Shown here one piece after another: positions 53,142 to 63,717 of a stretch of DNA of 64,000 bases. This DNA comes from Propionibacteriaceae bacterium. Lineage in GTDB: Bacteria > Actinomycetota > Actinomycetes > Propionibacteriales > Propionibacteriaceae. The notes under the pieces are model-generated. The model had not been told where the DNA came from and did not search any database. It worked only from the letters and a program-made list of their open reading frames with translations. Made by a program: the position numbers and the translations under genes. The stretch covers positions 62,001-126,000 of the forward strand of contig JAITVK010000033.1 of assembly GCA_031285845.1 (NCBI GenBank), read 5' to 3'. Within the stretch, counting starts at the first letter, position 1. Every line of letters starts with the position of its first letter.

Positions 53142-53903
53142 CTATCGAGTCGCCGGATGACCAGGGGAACTCACATCATAATGGTTGGCCGCGATCTTGA
53201 TCAGCCCTTCCATGACCGTGGCCTTCTGCGTGGACTGCTCAGCGCTGCCCCAAAACACGTCCGCCCCGTTGTTGAGTCGAATCGTGAACGTGTCAGGAGT
53301 GGAGGCGTCCATGGTGGCCATCTGGTCGCGTACCACCGTCGGCAGCGCTGCGATGATCGTCGCGGCGTCGGCCATCAGACGAGCCGAGTCCTCGGTGGCT
53401 CCGGCAGGCAGATTCACCAACACCAGTCCCGCCGGAGCGCTGTCCTGCTCCAGGTATCCCACCCCTTCGGCGTCGACCAGGGTGAACCGGCCTGCCGTCG
53501 GCGCGGCATAGACCGCGACTCGCTCAGTGATCTGGACGTGGATGACGCCGTTCAGACCACGATTGATGTCGACGCTGGCCACCGGCGGCAACTGCCTGAC
53601 CCGATCTTCGGCGGCGCTCACGTCGACTCGCGCCAGCGGAGTGCCCAATCCTATCTGGGTCGCTTCGGCGACCGCGTCGGGGGACACTTGTGAGGCCCCG
53701 GTGACGTCGAAGGAGCGCGCGACGAAGATTCCCGAGAACCAGATCGCCCAGACGACCACCAGGATCACGACCACAGCGCCGATCAGGCTGGCCAGTCGAA
53801 TCGCACGACGCCTGCGCTGGAGACGATGACGAGACTCAATGAGCGCCGTGGTGTCGGTCAGCGTCGAGCCGGGCGCCCCGGCCGGGTTGTGTCGAGGTGT
53901 CAT
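53142..53903 (-). CDS. ftsQ: Cell division protein FtsQ
   Basis: 253 residues. Single membrane helix at about 37-60 (LIGAVVVILVVVWAIWFSG), then POTRA-type domain starting FVARSFDVTGASQV and a beta-domain ending near residue 240. Links FtsZ and wall synthesis. ATGA overlap with murC. Confidence 0.92.
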   Translation of the reverse strand: MTPRHNPAGAPGSTLTDTTALIESRHRLQRRRRAIRLASLIGAVVVILVVVWAIWFSGIFVARSFDVTGASQVSPDAVAEATQIGLGTPLARVDVSAAEDRVRQLPPVASVDINRGLNGVIHVQITERVAVYAAPTAGRFTLVDAEGVGYLEQDSAPAGLVLVNLPAGATEDSARLMADAATIIAALPTVVRDQMATMDASTPDTFTIRLNNGADVFWGSAEQSTQKATVMEGLIKIAANHYDVSSPGHPATR

Positions 53904-55306
53904 GAGCGGCCCACCAGATCCAGAATCATCGGGCCCAACGTGGTGATCGAGCCGGCTCCAACAGTCAGCACGAGGTCAGACGGCCGGACGGCCCGAGCCA
54001 CCACCGCCGCTGCCTCATCCAGCCCAGGCGCGTAAACCACGTCGCCGCCAGCCTCCCGCACCGCGTCGACCACCAACTGGCCGGTCACCCCAGGGATTGG
54101 GGCCTCGCGCGCTGGATAGACATCCAACACCACCACCAGATCGGCTTGAGCCAACACCTGGCCGAATTGGGCGGAGAACATCCGCGTCCGAGAGAACAGA
54201 TGAGGTTGGAAGCACACGATCAGACGACCGGATCCGACCACCTCGCGAGCGGCCGCGATCGTGGCGGCGACCTCGGTGGGATGGTGAGCGTAGTCGTCGA
54301 CCACAGTCACCCCCGCGACGGTTCCGCGCGGCTCGAATCGCCGGGCGGTGCCGCGGAATCCGGCGATGCCCGCCAGCACACCGGATCGATCGGCTCCTAA
54401 AACCTCGCCGACGCACACCGCCGCCGCCGCGTTGTAGAGATTGTGCACCCCAGGCACCCCCACCATCAGGCGGACCGTCCAGTCTTCGCTGACCAGATCA
54501 CACACCCCGCCTTCGCCGCTCAACTCGATGTCAACCAACCGGACGTCGCACTGGTGACCTCGTCCGTAGGTCATCACCGTACGGCCCTGTTCGCGCAAGA
54601 ACTGGCCCAACGAGGCCGCCCCGGGATCATCTGCGTTGAGAATCACCTGGGTCACCGTCTGCCCGGTGGTGAACCGTTCAAAACCGCGCGCGTACGCCTG
54701 GGTGGTGCCCCAATTGTCCAAATGGTCGGCGTCGATCCCAGTGACGACCGCCACCGTCGTCGGGTATTGAAGGAAGGTGCCATCCGATTCGTCGGCTTCG
54801 ATGATGAACTGGTGATCCGCGCCCAAATGCGAGCCGGTGTCCAAGCCGAGCACCACTCCACCGACGACGAAGGACGGATCGCCACCAGCTCCACGCAGTC
54901 CGCACACGCACATCGCGGTGGTGGTCGTCTTGCCGTGGGTCCCGGCCACCGACACCACAGTCTGGCCGACCGTCAACGCCGCCAGAGCCACCGAGCGATG
55001 TAGGATCGGCAGACCCTCACGTCGAGCCTCGACCAATTCTGGATTGTCCTGGCGGATCGCCGTGGACACCACCACGGCGTCGGCGCCGCGGACATGCGAC
55101 GGGTCATGCCCGACCCACACTTGGGCTCCCGCTTGGTCCAAGGCCCTCAGCGCGGCCGAATCGGCTTGATCCGAGCCGGTCACGACCAGACCTGCCCGCA
55201 GGTACGCGGCGGCGATGCCACTCATCCCGGCACCACCGATGGCGATGAAATGGACCTGCCCGAATTCTTTCAGTGACGGAATCGCCACCGGCTCCAACAA
55301 TGTCAT
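53900..55306 (-). CDS. murC: UDP-N-acetylmuramate-L-alanine ligase
   Basis: 468 residues. Adds L-Ala to UDP-MurNAc with ATP. P-loop VAGTHGKTTTT, N-terminal IAIGGAGMSGIA and DDYAHHPTEV are diagnostic. Four-base overlaps with murG and ftsQ on either side. Confidence 0.97.
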   Translation of the reverse strand: MTLLEPVAIPSLKEFGQVHFIAIGGAGMSGIAAAYLRAGLVVTGSDQADSAALRALDQAGAQVWVGHDPSHVRGADAVVVSTAIRQDNPELVEARREGLPILHRSVALAALTVGQTVVSVAGTHGKTTTTAMCVCGLRGAGGDPSFVVGGVVLGLDTGSHLGADHQFIIEADESDGTFLQYPTTVAVVTGIDADHLDNWGTTQAYARGFERFTTGQTVTQVILNADDPGAASLGQFLREQGRTVMTYGRGHQCDVRLVDIELSGEGGVCDLVSEDWTVRLMVGVPGVHNLYNAAAAVCVGEVLGADRSGVLAGIAGFRGTARRFEPRGTVAGVTVVDDYAHHPTEVAATIAAAREVVGSGRLIVCFQPHLFSRTRMFSAQFGQVLAQADLVVVLDVYPAREAPIPGVTGQLVVDAVREAGGDVVYAPGLDEAAAVVARAVRPSDLVLTVGAGSITTLGPMILDLVGRS

Positions 55307-56400
55307 CTCAACCCTTCCCCGCGAGCAGCCGCCAACGCATGCCTGGCCACCACTGTGGCGGCGTCGGCCGGCATGACGGCTTTGGCCGCGCTCGACATTC
55401 GGTCCAGCAGCGCTTGGTCGAAAATCATCCCAGTGACTTCGTCCACCAGCCGCGACCCGGTCAACTCGGCGTCATTGATCAGTCGCGCGCCGCCGGCCGC
55501 CACAACACCCTGTGCGTTCTTGGCCTGTTCCCCGTTGCCATGCGGCAGCGGCACGAACACCGTCGGCAGCCCGACCAACGCCGTCTCCGTGACTGTCGCC
55601 GCCCCAGAGCGGGCCACCATCAGATCCGCCGCGGCGTACCCCTGCTCCATCCGGTCGACGTACGGCAGACGAAGGTACGCCCCAGGGCTTACGGCAGGCA
55701 ACTGAACCGTGGTGGCGAAGTTCTTCGAACCGGTGACATGGACCACGGTCACACCGGCGCGATCCAACCGCTCCAGACCGTCCACGACCGCATCATTGAG
55801 CCGCTTGGCGCCTTGCGAGCCGCCCGACACCAGCAGTACCCGTGCCTGATTGTCCAACCCGAGGCTGGCTCGGGCGGCGCTTCGCGCCGCGGTGCGATCC
55901 AGCGTCGACACCGCCCGACGCACCGGCATTCCGGTGACGATCTGACGGGGCAGGCCGGTGTTGGCGAAGGTCACGCAGACCACCGCCGCGAAGCGGGCGG
56001 CGATCCGGTTGGCCAACCCGGGCACGGCGTTGGCCTCATGGACCACCACCGGAATATGAAGCTCACGCGCGGCCAGAAACACCGGCAGCGAGGCGTACCC
56101 GCCGAAACCGACCACCACCCGAGCCTGACGGCGACGAAGGACCGCCTTGGCCTGTCTGACCGCCACCCGAATCCGGAACGGCAGTGTGGCCAGATCCAGC
56201 GACAAAGACCTGGGCAGGGGCACCGGATCGACCAGATCCAGCTCCCAGCCCGCCTGTGGGACCACGCGAGTCTCCAACCCGACGGGGGTTCCCACACAGG
56301 AGATCCCGACCGTGTCGTCGATCAGGCGCAGCGCCTCGGCGGTCGCCAACATCGGAGAGATGTGTCCAGTGGTGCCGCCACCGGCCATCACGACACTCAT
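55303..56400 (-). CDS. murG: Undecaprenyldiphospho-muramoylpentapeptide beta-N-acetylglucosaminyltransferase
   Basis: 365 residues. Makes lipid II from lipid I at the inner membrane. GGGTTGHISP near the start, GGYASLPVFL, LLVSGGSQGAKRLN and ARSGAATVTE are the family motifs. ATGA overlaps with ftsW and murC. Confidence 0.97.
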   Translation of the reverse strand: MSVVMAGGGTTGHISPMLATAEALRLIDDTVGISCVGTPVGLETRVVPQAGWELDLVDPVPLPRSLSLDLATLPFRIRVAVRQAKAVLRRRQARVVVGFGGYASLPVFLAARELHIPVVVHEANAVPGLANRIAARFAAVVCVTFANTGLPRQIVTGMPVRRAVSTLDRTAARSAARASLGLDNQARVLLVSGGSQGAKRLNDAVVDGLERLDRAGVTVVHVTGSKNFATTVQLPAVSPGAYLRLPYVDRMEQGYAAADLMVARSGAATVTETALVGLPTVFVPLPHGNGEQAKNAQGVVAAGGARLINDAELTGSRLVDEVTGMIFDQALLDRMSSAAKAVMPADAATVVARHALAAARGEGLR

Positions 56401-57656
56401 CCCTCAGCCCTCACGATCGTCCGGGTGCGCGAAGGACGGCTGCGGGCGGCCAACAACTGGGTGGCCGCAGGTTCTCGCCGAGCGCAACCGGCCAACAGTC
56501 CGAGCGCGAACAGATTGGCCATCAATGACGACCCGCCGTACGACACGAAGGGCAGGGTGACGCCCATGACCGGGAAGGCCCTGGTCGCCACAGCGATGTT
56601 GATGAAGGCCTGGACCGTGAACCACGCCACCACCCCCACACACAGCAACTGCGAGAACATCGAGGTCGACCGTGACGCGATGCGCAGACCGGCGAAAGCC
56701 AAAACCACGAACAAGGCGATCAGGGTCAGTGTTCCCAGTAAACCCAACTCCTCACCGACGACCGCGAAGATGTAGTCGGTGTGAGCTCCGGCCAACAACC
56801 CCCATTTCTGACGACTGGCTCCCAGGCCTTGGCCGAACCAACCGCCTGAGGCCAGGGCGTAGATGCCCCGCTCGGCCTGTCGGTTGAGCCCCAGCGGATC
56901 CTCGGTCGGGTTGAGGAAAGCCCAGATACGCCGCAACCGGAACGGCTGGACCAGGATCAGCCCGACCACCCCGATCACCGACAGCGCGGTCAAACCACCC
57001 AGCAGACGCCACGGCGCTCCGGCGGCGATGAGCACGACGAGCACCATCACACCCATCACCACCGCAGTGCCCAAATCCTTCTGCATGACGACCAGACCCA
57101 CGGTGACGAACGCGACCACGATGTAGACCAGCCACTGGCGCAAATCGGTCAGTTGGCGTCGTCTGCGTGCCAAGTCATTGGCTCCCCACAGGATCAGGGC
57201 GAGCTTGGCGAATTCACTGGGTTGGAATTGAAGCCACTGAGAACCCAGCCTCAGCCAGTTGCGGTTGCCGCCCGAATCCACCCCCAGTGGGGTGAAGGTC
57301 GCCACCATCAAGACCAGACTGAGGCCGAGCGCGGGCCAGGCCAACCGCCGCAGCCAGTCGACCGGAATCAAACACAGCGCGACCGCCCCAGCCAAACCCA
57401 CTGCGGCGTACACCAGTTGTCGTTTGCCGTAGTAGTACGGATCCTGCTCGTCGACAGCCGCGATCACCGACGAGGAAGAGATCACCATCAGCAGCCCGAG
57501 CACGAGCAGCATCGCCCCAGTGACGATCACAAGCCGGTAGGTGAACAAGGGGTGGTCCAAGGCGGCGCGGATGAACGTCCTGGGCGAACGCCTCGTCGGC
57601 TCTTCGAGAACCTCCGGGCCGGTGGTGGTCGCGTCCTGGGCTGGCGTGTCGTTCAT
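56397..57656 (-). CDS. ftsW: FtsW, SEDS peptidoglycan polymerase
   Basis: 419 residues from ATG 57656, which overlaps the murD stop (ATGA). Ten membrane helices. Polymerises lipid II at the septum with FtsI. Conserved [12 protein letters not shown] with the catalytic Asp region, a [19 protein letters not shown] loop, and [13 protein letters not shown] [13 protein letters not shown] longer frame into murD lacks conservation. N-terminal 30 residues are charged and disordered. Confidence 0.95.
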   Translation of the reverse strand: MNDTPAQDATTTGPEVLEEPTRRSPRTFIRAALDHPLFTYRLVIVTGAMLLVLGLLMVISSSSVIAAVDEQDPYYYGKRQLVYAAVGLAGAVALCLIPVDWLRRLAWPALGLSLVLMVATFTPLGVDSGGNRNWLRLGSQWLQFQPSEFAKLALILWGANDLARRRRQLTDLRQWLVYIVVAFVTVGLVVMQKDLGTAVVMGVMVLVVLIAAGAPWRLLGGLTALSVIGVVGLILVQPFRLRRIWAFLNPTEDPLGLNRQAERGIYALASGGWFGQGLGASRQKWGLLAGAHTDYIFAVVGEELGLLGTLTLIALFVVLAFAGLRIASRSTSMFSQLLCVGVVAWFTVQAFINIAVATRAFPVMGVTLPFVSYGGSSLMANLFALGLLAGCARREPAATQLLAARSRPSRTRTIVRAEG

Positions 57657-59122
57657 GAGCGTTCCCCCCCGATCCATTGGCGTGCGGCGTCGACGAAATA
57701 CTGGCCACGCTGGGCATAGCCGGTGTACATGTCTTGGGAAGCGCATCCGGGTGACATCAGCACCACATCGCCGGGGCGAGCCCATGCCCCCGCCTGGGCC
57801 ACGACTTGGGTCATCACCGCCGGATCCATATCATCGAGCACCACCACGGGAACCTGCGGCGCGCGCTTGGCCAGCGCCTCGGCGATGACACCACGGTCGA
57901 CGCCGATCAGAATCGCCCCCCTCAACCGGTGCGCGTGAGTGGCGACCAGATCCTCGAAGCGGGTGCCCTTGGCCTGTCCGCCGGCGATCCACACCACGGA
58001 GTCGAAACCGCTCAACGCCGCATCAGCGGCGTGCGGATTGGTCGCTTTTGAGTCGTCGATCCACCGCACTGAACCGCTCTCGGCCACAGTATGGATCCGG
58101 TGATCGCCGAGTTCGTAGCCGCGCAAGCCGTCGCGTACGGCGGTGGCGGGCACACCAAAGGATCGGGCCAGGCTGGCCGCCGCCAAGGCATCGGCCACCA
58201 TGTGGGGGGCGGCGCTGGGGACATCGGACACTTTGGCCAACTCCAGGGCCGAGTCGCGACGCTGAGGAATGAAGGCACGGTCGACCAGCGTGTCGTCGAC
58301 CACGCCGAGCATCGAGATCGCGGGCACGCCCAGGGTGAAACCGATGGCGCGCGCGCCCTCGACGACATCGGCCCGCTCGACCATCGCCTGTGTGGCCGGA
58401 TCAGCCACGTTGTAGACACACGCGTTGGTGACCCGATGGTAGATCTTCGCCTTGTCAGCTGCGTAGGCCTCGAACGGCGGGAGCGCCAAGCCCTCGTACC
58501 ACACCAAATGGTCTTCATGCAGATTCAGCACCGCCGCAGAGTGCGGGCTGATCGTGGACACCCAATGCAGTTGGAAACTGGACAGTTCGACAGCCAGACA
58601 GTCGTACGCCACATGATCGAGCACGGTCTCCAGGATCGGACGCCCGACGTTGCCGACCGCCGACACCGTCAAACCGGCCGACCTCAGCATCGACTCCAGC
58701 ATGGTGACGGTGGTCGTCTTGCCGTTGGTTCCGGTCACGACCAGCCACGGCACGACCCGATCCGGGTGTTGCAGACGCCAAGCCAACTCCACGTCACCCC
58801 AGATCGGGATCGAGGCCGCCTGGGCTTGAGTGAACACAGCGGCTGTGGGACGCCACCCCGGGGAGGCGATGACCAGATCGGTCGAGTCGGGCAGTGCCGC
58901 TGTCGACCCTGGCCCCAGTCGAACCGTGGCTCCAAGCGTCTCCAACACCGTGGCACGCTCGCTCGCTTGGGACCCAGTGGTCTCATCGACCACGGTGACC
59001 GTCGCGCCGTACTCCATCAGAGCGTCGGCCGCCGAGAACCCGCTCGCCCCGATCCCGGCCACGGTCACCCGCACACCGGACCAATCGCTGAGACGGTTGA
59101 ACGATTCCAGTGCCGCGATCAT
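57653..59122 (-). CDS. murD: UDP-N-acetylmuramoylalanine-D-glutamate ligase
   Basis: 489 residues from ATG 59122 (ATGA overlap with mraY). Adds D-Glu to UDP-MurNAc-L-Ala. P-loop [25 protein letters not shown] and [10 protein letters not shown] are diagnostic. Complete. Confidence 0.97.
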   Translation of the reverse strand: MIAALESFNRLSDWSGVRVTVAGIGASGFSAADALMEYGATVTVVDETTGSQASERATVLETLGATVRLGPGSTAALPDSTDLVIASPGWRPTAAVFTQAQAASIPIWGDVELAWRLQHPDRVVPWLVVTGTNGKTTTVTMLESMLRSAGLTVSAVGNVGRPILETVLDHVAYDCLAVELSSFQLHWVSTISPHSAAVLNLHEDHLVWYEGLALPPFEAYAADKAKIYHRVTNACVYNVADPATQAMVERADVVEGARAIGFTLGVPAISMLGVVDDTLVDRAFIPQRRDSALELAKVSDVPSAAPHMVADALAAASLARSFGVPATAVRDGLRGYELGDHRIHTVAESGSVRWIDDSKATNPHAADAALSGFDSVVWIAGGQAKGTRFEDLVATHAHRLRGAILIGVDRGVIAEALAKRAPQVPVVVLDDMDPAVMTQVVAQAGAWARPGDVVLMSPGCASQDMYTGYAQRGQYFVDAARQWIGGERS

Positions 59123-60189
59123 TGCCCGACCACCCATTCGGCGTAGAACAGACCCATTCCGATGACGACCGACAACCCGGCGACGATCCAGAACCGGATC
59201 ACCACGGTCACTTCCTCCCAGCCGAGCATCTCGAAGTGGTGGTGCAACGGCGCCATTTTGAACAGCCTCTTGCCGTGGGTGAGCTTGAAGTAGCCCACCT
59301 GAGCGATGACGGAGAAAGCCTCGACCACGAACAGCAGGCCGATGATCACCAGCAACAGCTCGGTGCGCGACATGATCGCCATTCCGGCCGCTGCTCCGCC
59401 GATCGCCAGCGACCCGGTGTCACCGAGGAAGATCTTGGCTGGTCGCGCGTTCCACCACAAGAAACCGAACAACCCCGCCGCCATCGCCACCGCGATGGCC
59501 GCCAAGTCTTGCGGATCACGCACCTCGTAGCATTTCGGACCAGCCGACATCATGTGGCCACAGAACTGATTCAGCTGCCAGATGTTCACCAAACCGTACG
59601 CCAGGAACACCATAGTGGCCGAACCGGTCAGCAACCCGTCCAAGCCGTCAGTCAGATTCGTCCCATTCGAGAAACCGCAGATGAGGAAGACCATCCATAG
59701 CACCGCCAAACCGAACGGCAGCGCCAGCCATGGGATGTCACGCAGGAAGGACACCGCAGCCGAGGCCGGAGTCACACCCCTGGCGTCAGGGAATTGGAGC
59801 GCCACCACGGCGAAGACCGCAGCCACCAGCGCTTGGAGTGAGAGCTTGGCCACCGATCCCAAGCCGAGCGAACGGGCGTGGGAGATCTTCAACGCGTCAT
59901 CAATGAAACCGACCAGCCCCAAGGCCAAGATCAGGCCGAGCAACAGCACCCCGGACACCGTCACCGGATCGCGCATCACCAGGTGGGAGACGATGTAGCC
60001 CAGGATCACGCCAAGGATCAGCACCACCCCACCCATGGTCGGGGTGCCACGCTTGACATGATGGGCGGTCGGCCCGTCGTCGCGGATGAACTGGCCGTAG
60101 GCCCGCTTGTGGAGGAAACCGATCCAGAACTTCGTCCCGATCAGACTGGTCAAAAGGGAGACCACTCCGGCCAACAGAATCGCTACCAT
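59119..60189 (-). CDS. mraY: Phospho-N-acetylmuramoyl-pentapeptide-transferase
   Basis: 356 residues from ATG 60189, with GGGAG upstream; a TTG at 60195 is less likely. Transfers phospho-MurNAc-pentapeptide to undecaprenyl phosphate, giving lipid I. Aspartate motifs GFIDDALKI and [12 protein letters not shown], and the loop [10 protein letters not shown], are present. Directly upstream is the 214-base spacer where murF usually lies. Confidence 0.96.
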   Translation of the reverse strand: MVAILLAGVVSLLTSLIGTKFWIGFLHKRAYGQFIRDDGPTAHHVKRGTPTMGGVVLILGVILGYIVSHLVMRDPVTVSGVLLLGLILALGLVGFIDDALKISHARSLGLGSVAKLSLQALVAAVFAVVALQFPDARGVTPASAAVSFLRDIPWLALPFGLAVLWMVFLICGFSNGTNLTDGLDGLLTGSATMVFLAYGLVNIWQLNQFCGHMMSAGPKCYEVRDPQDLAAIAVAMAAGLFGFLWWNARPAKIFLGDTGSLAIGGAAAGMAIMSRTELLLVIIGLLFVVEAFSVIAQVGYFKLTHGKRLFKMAPLHHHFEMLGWEEVTVVIRFWIVAGLSVVIGMGLFYAEWVVGQ

Positions 60190-60403
60190 CGACAACTCCC
60201 AACAACCCTCATGACAACCTCACGACCGACCCACCTTCGGCAGAGCCCTGAGCTGGCCAGTCGCACTCCATCTTCACACATCATCGACGCACGATCTGGA
60301 ATTGCCCACGCGTGTTGGCCTGGTCCACCCCAGACCTGACCGATGCCTGTGGCCGTGCTCCCCCACCATCTCGGATTGATTGATCGTTGATGGGATCCCT
60401 CGG
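60190..60403. other. 214-base spacer where murE and murF are normally found
   Basis: In most bacterial dcw clusters murE and murF lie between ftsI and mraY. Here only 214 bases separate the ftsI stop from the mraY start. None of the six reading frames shows Mur-ligase motifs, and there is no transposon or clear repeat. It probably carries a promoter or leader for mraY and the genes after it. Confidence 0.8.
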
Positions 60404-62275
60404 TCACCATGTCAACGGAAGGTCGGAGGCCGGGGTGGTCGACACTGGCACAGCGAACATCGGCAGAGCCACGCTCATGATGTCTTTGACCACCGGGGCG
60501 GCCTCAGAGGTGCCCGAACCGGTGGCGGTCAAATGGTCGAGCACGACGTAGGTCAAGATCTCGGGATCCTCCGACGGTGCGACGCCGACGTACGAATAGG
60601 CCCACGCGCAATAGCCGACGCATGACGGGTTCGTCTCTTCAGCGGTGCCCGACTTGGCGGCCGTACGATAGCCTTCGATGTCCAACGCCGGGGAGTTGAG
60701 GGCGACGACGCCTTCCATCATCTCCACGACCTGCTTGGAGGTCTCAGGCGAGACGACCTGGCGAGTGACGGATTCAGGAACGGGCACGGCGTTGCCGTGG
60801 CTGTCTGTGGCCGACTTGACGATCCTCGGCGAAACGTACTTGCCACCGTTGACGATCCCGGCGACAGCGGCGGCCTCTTGGATCGCTGTGACCGCCAACC
60901 CTTGACCAAAGGCCATATTGTCTCGGGTTTGATCGGTCATCGTCTCATCGGGCAGATATCCGGAGGCCTCCCCCGGCAGCCCGACGTCAGTGGGTGAACC
61001 CAATCCGAAGCTGCGCAGATAGTCGACCATGGTCTGTTTGCTCATCTGACGGGCCAACAGAACCGACCCGACGTTCGATGAGTTGGCGATCACGCCAGCC
61101 GCCGTCAGCTGAATCGTGTCATGACTCCACGAGTCCTTGATCGGCACCCCGCCAGACACGACCGACGAGGGGACGATGACCTTCGTCGCCGGGGTCACGA
61201 TCCCCTGGTCCACCAAGGCCGCGATGGTCAGCACTTTCTGCACGGAACCGGGTTCGTACGCCGCGTCGATGGCGCGGTTGCCGCGATCATCGGGCGAGGA
61301 CGAGTTCAGGTCGTTCGGGTCATAGGTCGGGTAGTTCGACATCGCCAGAATCTCGCCGGTCTTCACCGCCAAGGTGATCGCCTTGCCACTGGTCGAGCCC
61401 GTCTGGCGCACCGCGTCCGCCAAGCGCTTGTCCTGCATGTACTGCAAGCCCATGTCGAGGGTCAGTCGGTACGAGTATCCCTCCTGCGGCTCTTTGACGA
61501 CCGCCGTGTCGGTGGGGATTTTGCCGTACGGACTCCATTCGTACAACTCTTGCCCGTCGACACCCGACAAGGCAGTGTTGAGCGAGTACTCGGTTCCGGC
61601 CCCACCGATCCACGGGTACTTTCCGTCAGCGGCCGCTTGATCGTCATGGGTCATGAACCCGACCACATTGGAGCCGACCGAGCCGTTGGGATAGTTGCGG
61701 ATCGGCGCCTGCTCGCGGAACAAACCGACGTAGCCCAGCGCCTCGACCCGCGCCGCGATCTGCAGATTGGTGAACGTCAACACCGTTTGGGCCAACATGG
61801 CGTACCGAATGTCTTCGCCTGAGCCCGTTTTGGTGGTCTTCAGCTTGTTGTAATACGACTGAAAGTCCCCGCCCAGCTCCGATGTCAGGATGGCCGCGAT
61901 GATCCCCGGACCAGCCTGGGCCTTCAACTCCTCGCCCAGCGACATCGACTCGATCGACAACCCGTTGGTGGCCACAATCGTCGGATCGACGGTGATGTTG
62001 ACCGCCGGAGTCGACTGGGCCAACACCTGACCGTTGCGGTCAGTGATCGAACCGCGGGTGGCGGGTATCTCTTGGGTCGCAGGCATCAACGCGGCGTCGG
62101 CGTGGCCGGCCAGATCCAGCCCCTGGACGTAAACACACCTCAGCCCCAACACCAGGCCGAACGCGACGAACACCACCAGCACGACCATCATGCGTCGCTG
62201 CACCGCGCCGACCCTGACTGACCACCACGGCCGTCGTCGAGGAGTCGGTCGGCCCTGACGGCGAGCGCCGGTCAT
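60404..62275 (-). CDS. ftsI: Peptidoglycan D,D-transpeptidase FtsI / PBP3 (PbpB)
   Basis: 623 residues. Class B penicillin-binding protein crosslinking septal wall. Basic N-terminal tail, one membrane helix (about 30-48), the PBP dimer domain starting RGSITDRNG, and a transpeptidase domain with SVQK (Ser344/Lys347), SSN (399-401) and KSG (541-543) in place of the more common KTG. ATGA overlap with ftsL. The next gene down is mraY after a spacer. Confidence 0.96.
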   Translation of the reverse strand: MTGARRQGRPTPRRRPWWSVRVGAVQRRMMVVLVVFVAFGLVLGLRCVYVQGLDLAGHADAALMPATQEIPATRGSITDRNGQVLAQSTPAVNITVDPTIVATNGLSIESMSLGEELKAQAGPGIIAAILTSELGGDFQSYYNKLKTTKTGSGEDIRYAMLAQTVLTFTNLQIAARVEALGYVGLFREQAPIRNYPNGSVGSNVVGFMTHDDQAAADGKYPWIGGAGTEYSLNTALSGVDGQELYEWSPYGKIPTDTAVVKEPQEGYSYRLTLDMGLQYMQDKRLADAVRQTGSTSGKAITLAVKTGEILAMSNYPTYDPNDLNSSSPDDRGNRAIDAAYEPGSVQKVLTIAALVDQGIVTPATKVIVPSSVVSGGVPIKDSWSHDTIQLTAAGVIANSSNVGSVLLARQMSKQTMVDYLRSFGLGSPTDVGLPGEASGYLPDETMTDQTRDNMAFGQGLAVTAIQEAAAVAGIVNGGKYVSPRIVKSATDSHGNAVPVPESVTRQVVSPETSKQVVEMMEGVVALNSPALDIEGYRTAAKSGTAEETNPSCVGYCAWAYSYVGVAPSEDPEILTYVVLDHLTATGSGTSEAAPVVKDIMSVALPMFAVPVSTTPASDLPLTW

Positions 62276-62772
62276 GCCAGGTCCTGAGTCGGCTCAGGAC
62301 CGGCTTGAGCAGACGCGGCCTCGGCGGCCACATGAGCCGGGATGGTCCCAGCCGGTGCCGCGGCCGCTGAGATGATCGGCACCTCAGTGCCCGTGACCGG
62401 CTTGGCCAACCCGACGATCTGACCGGTGGCCAGGTTGACGAAAGTCGAGTACGGATTGGCGACCATACCAGCTTGTGAAGCCGCATAAGCCAACTGCTGT
62501 GGGGTGGCCTGCTGGTCGAGCATGGCCTGCAAGACGGATTGACGCGCCGACAATTGACCGGCTTGGGTCTGCAAGGCGCCGATCTCGAAGCCCTGCTCCT
62601 GGATCCGGGTCTGCAACGCCAAGTGGCCGACCATCCCGATCGCCAACAGGGCCAGAATCATCAGAGGGAAGGCGGACCGCGGCCAGGTACGAGTCTGCGG
62701 CGGCGGGGGCAGCATCCGCACGGCCGAACGTCGTGTCGTCAACGGCAGGTCGGCATGTTCCAGAGCGCTCAT
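62272..62772 (-). CDS. FtsL-like septum protein
   Basis: 166 residues. Cytoplasmic Pro-rich N-terminus, one membrane helix (about 36-52, PLMILALLAIGMVGHLALQ), a short coiled coil (IGALQTQAGQLSARQSVL) and a variable Ala/Pro-rich external tail of about 60 residues. Position between rsmH and ftsI identifies it as FtsL, whose sequence is poorly conserved. Its ATG overlaps the rsmH stop (TGATG). Confidence 0.85.
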   Translation of the reverse strand: MSALEHADLPLTTRRSAVRMLPPPPQTRTWPRSAFPLMILALLAIGMVGHLALQTRIQEQGFEIGALQTQAGQLSARQSVLQAMLDQQATPQQLAYAASQAGMVANPYSTFVNLATGQIVGLAKPVTGTEVPIISAAAAPAGTIPAHVAAEAASAQAGPEPTQDLA

Positions 62773-63716
62773 CACTTCTCCTTGATTCGTTGGATCACTC
62801 GCAGCCGGGCTGACCGCGAGCGGGGATTGTCGTTCATTTCTGTCGGGGACGGTTGCAGCCCGGATCGTACGACGAGCCGGAACTGCGCCTGATACTGGTC
62901 GGGCACGATCGCCAGCCCTGAGGGCACCCGGTCGGTGACCGCCTCCTGAAACAAGCGTTTGACGATCCGATCCTCACCAGAGTGGTAGCTCAACACGGCC
63001 AAGCGACCCCCCAGCGCCAGGGCTCGAAGAGCTTTCGGCAACGCCGACTGCAGACTCTCGCGCTCGTGATTGACTTCCATGCGCAGGGCTTGGAAGACGC
63101 GCTTGGCCGGATGCCCCGATCGGCGCTGGACGGTCGGAGTCGCCTCTATGATCGTGGCGACCAGATCGGACGACGAGGTGAACGGCTCCCGGTCACGCCG
63201 AGCGACGATGGCCGAAGCGATCCGCAGCGCGTGCGGTTCGTCGCCCAGCCGACGGAAGATGCTGGCCAAGTCACCCACGGTGTAGGTGTTGACCACGTCC
63301 GCTGCCGTCAACTGGTCGTCGTCGCCGTCCATGCGCATCGACAGCTCCGAATCCCAGGCGTACGAGAAACCGCGCTCGGTCGAATCGATTTGCATCGACG
63401 ACAGCCCGAGATCGAACAGAATGGCCGCTGGGCGACGCCCATTGAGCGCCTCATCAAGATGGTCGTACGTCGTCTGATGCAGTTCGACTCGCCCGGCGAA
63501 GGGGCTCAGACGATCCTCGGCGATGCTCAAGGCCTGCGGGTCGCGATCGATGCCGATCAGGCGCAGGCTCTCGAACCGCGTCAACGCCGCCAGGGAGTGA
63601 CCACCCAATCCGAGGGTGGTGTCGAGCATCAGCGGGTCAGGGCCGGCCAATCCGGGTTCGAACAGATCGAGAATCTGGCCGCACATCACTGGCACATGGT
63701 GGAAACTGGACGCCAT
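62772..63716 (-). CDS. rsmH: 16S rRNA (cytosine(1402)-N(4))-methyltransferase
   Basis: 314 residues from ATG 63716, which has GAGGAG upstream. Methylates N4 of C1402 in the 30S decoding site. HVPVM near the start, DTTLGLGGHS, GIDRDPQAL, and FQALRMEVNHE are diagnostic. The long upstream frame antisense-style to mraZ is not translated. Starts one base after the mraZ stop. Confidence 0.96.
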   Translation of the reverse strand: MASSFHHVPVMCGQILDLFEPGLAGPDPLMLDTTLGLGGHSLAALTRFESLRLIGIDRDPQALSIAEDRLSPFAGRVELHQTTYDHLDEALNGRRPAAILFDLGLSSMQIDSTERGFSYAWDSELSMRMDGDDDQLTAADVVNTYTVGDLASIFRRLGDEPHALRIASAIVARRDREPFTSSSDLVATIIEATPTVQRRSGHPAKRVFQALRMEVNHERESLQSALPKALRALALGGRLAVLSYHSGEDRIVKRLFQEAVTDRVPSGLAIVPDQYQAQFRLVVRSGLQPSPTEMNDNPRSRSARLRVIQRIKEK

Positions 63717-63717
63717 G

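Noticed and set aside
55273..56775. 500-codon plus-strand frame
   Set aside because: Antisense to murG and ftsW, very rich in Arg, His and Gln, no start signal.
58091..59146. 351-codon plus-strand frame
   Set aside because: Antisense to murD; same shadow composition.
60190..60403. Remnants of murE or murF in the spacer
   Set aside because: None of the six frames shows the ligase P-loop or C-terminal motifs, so no pseudogene can be claimed.
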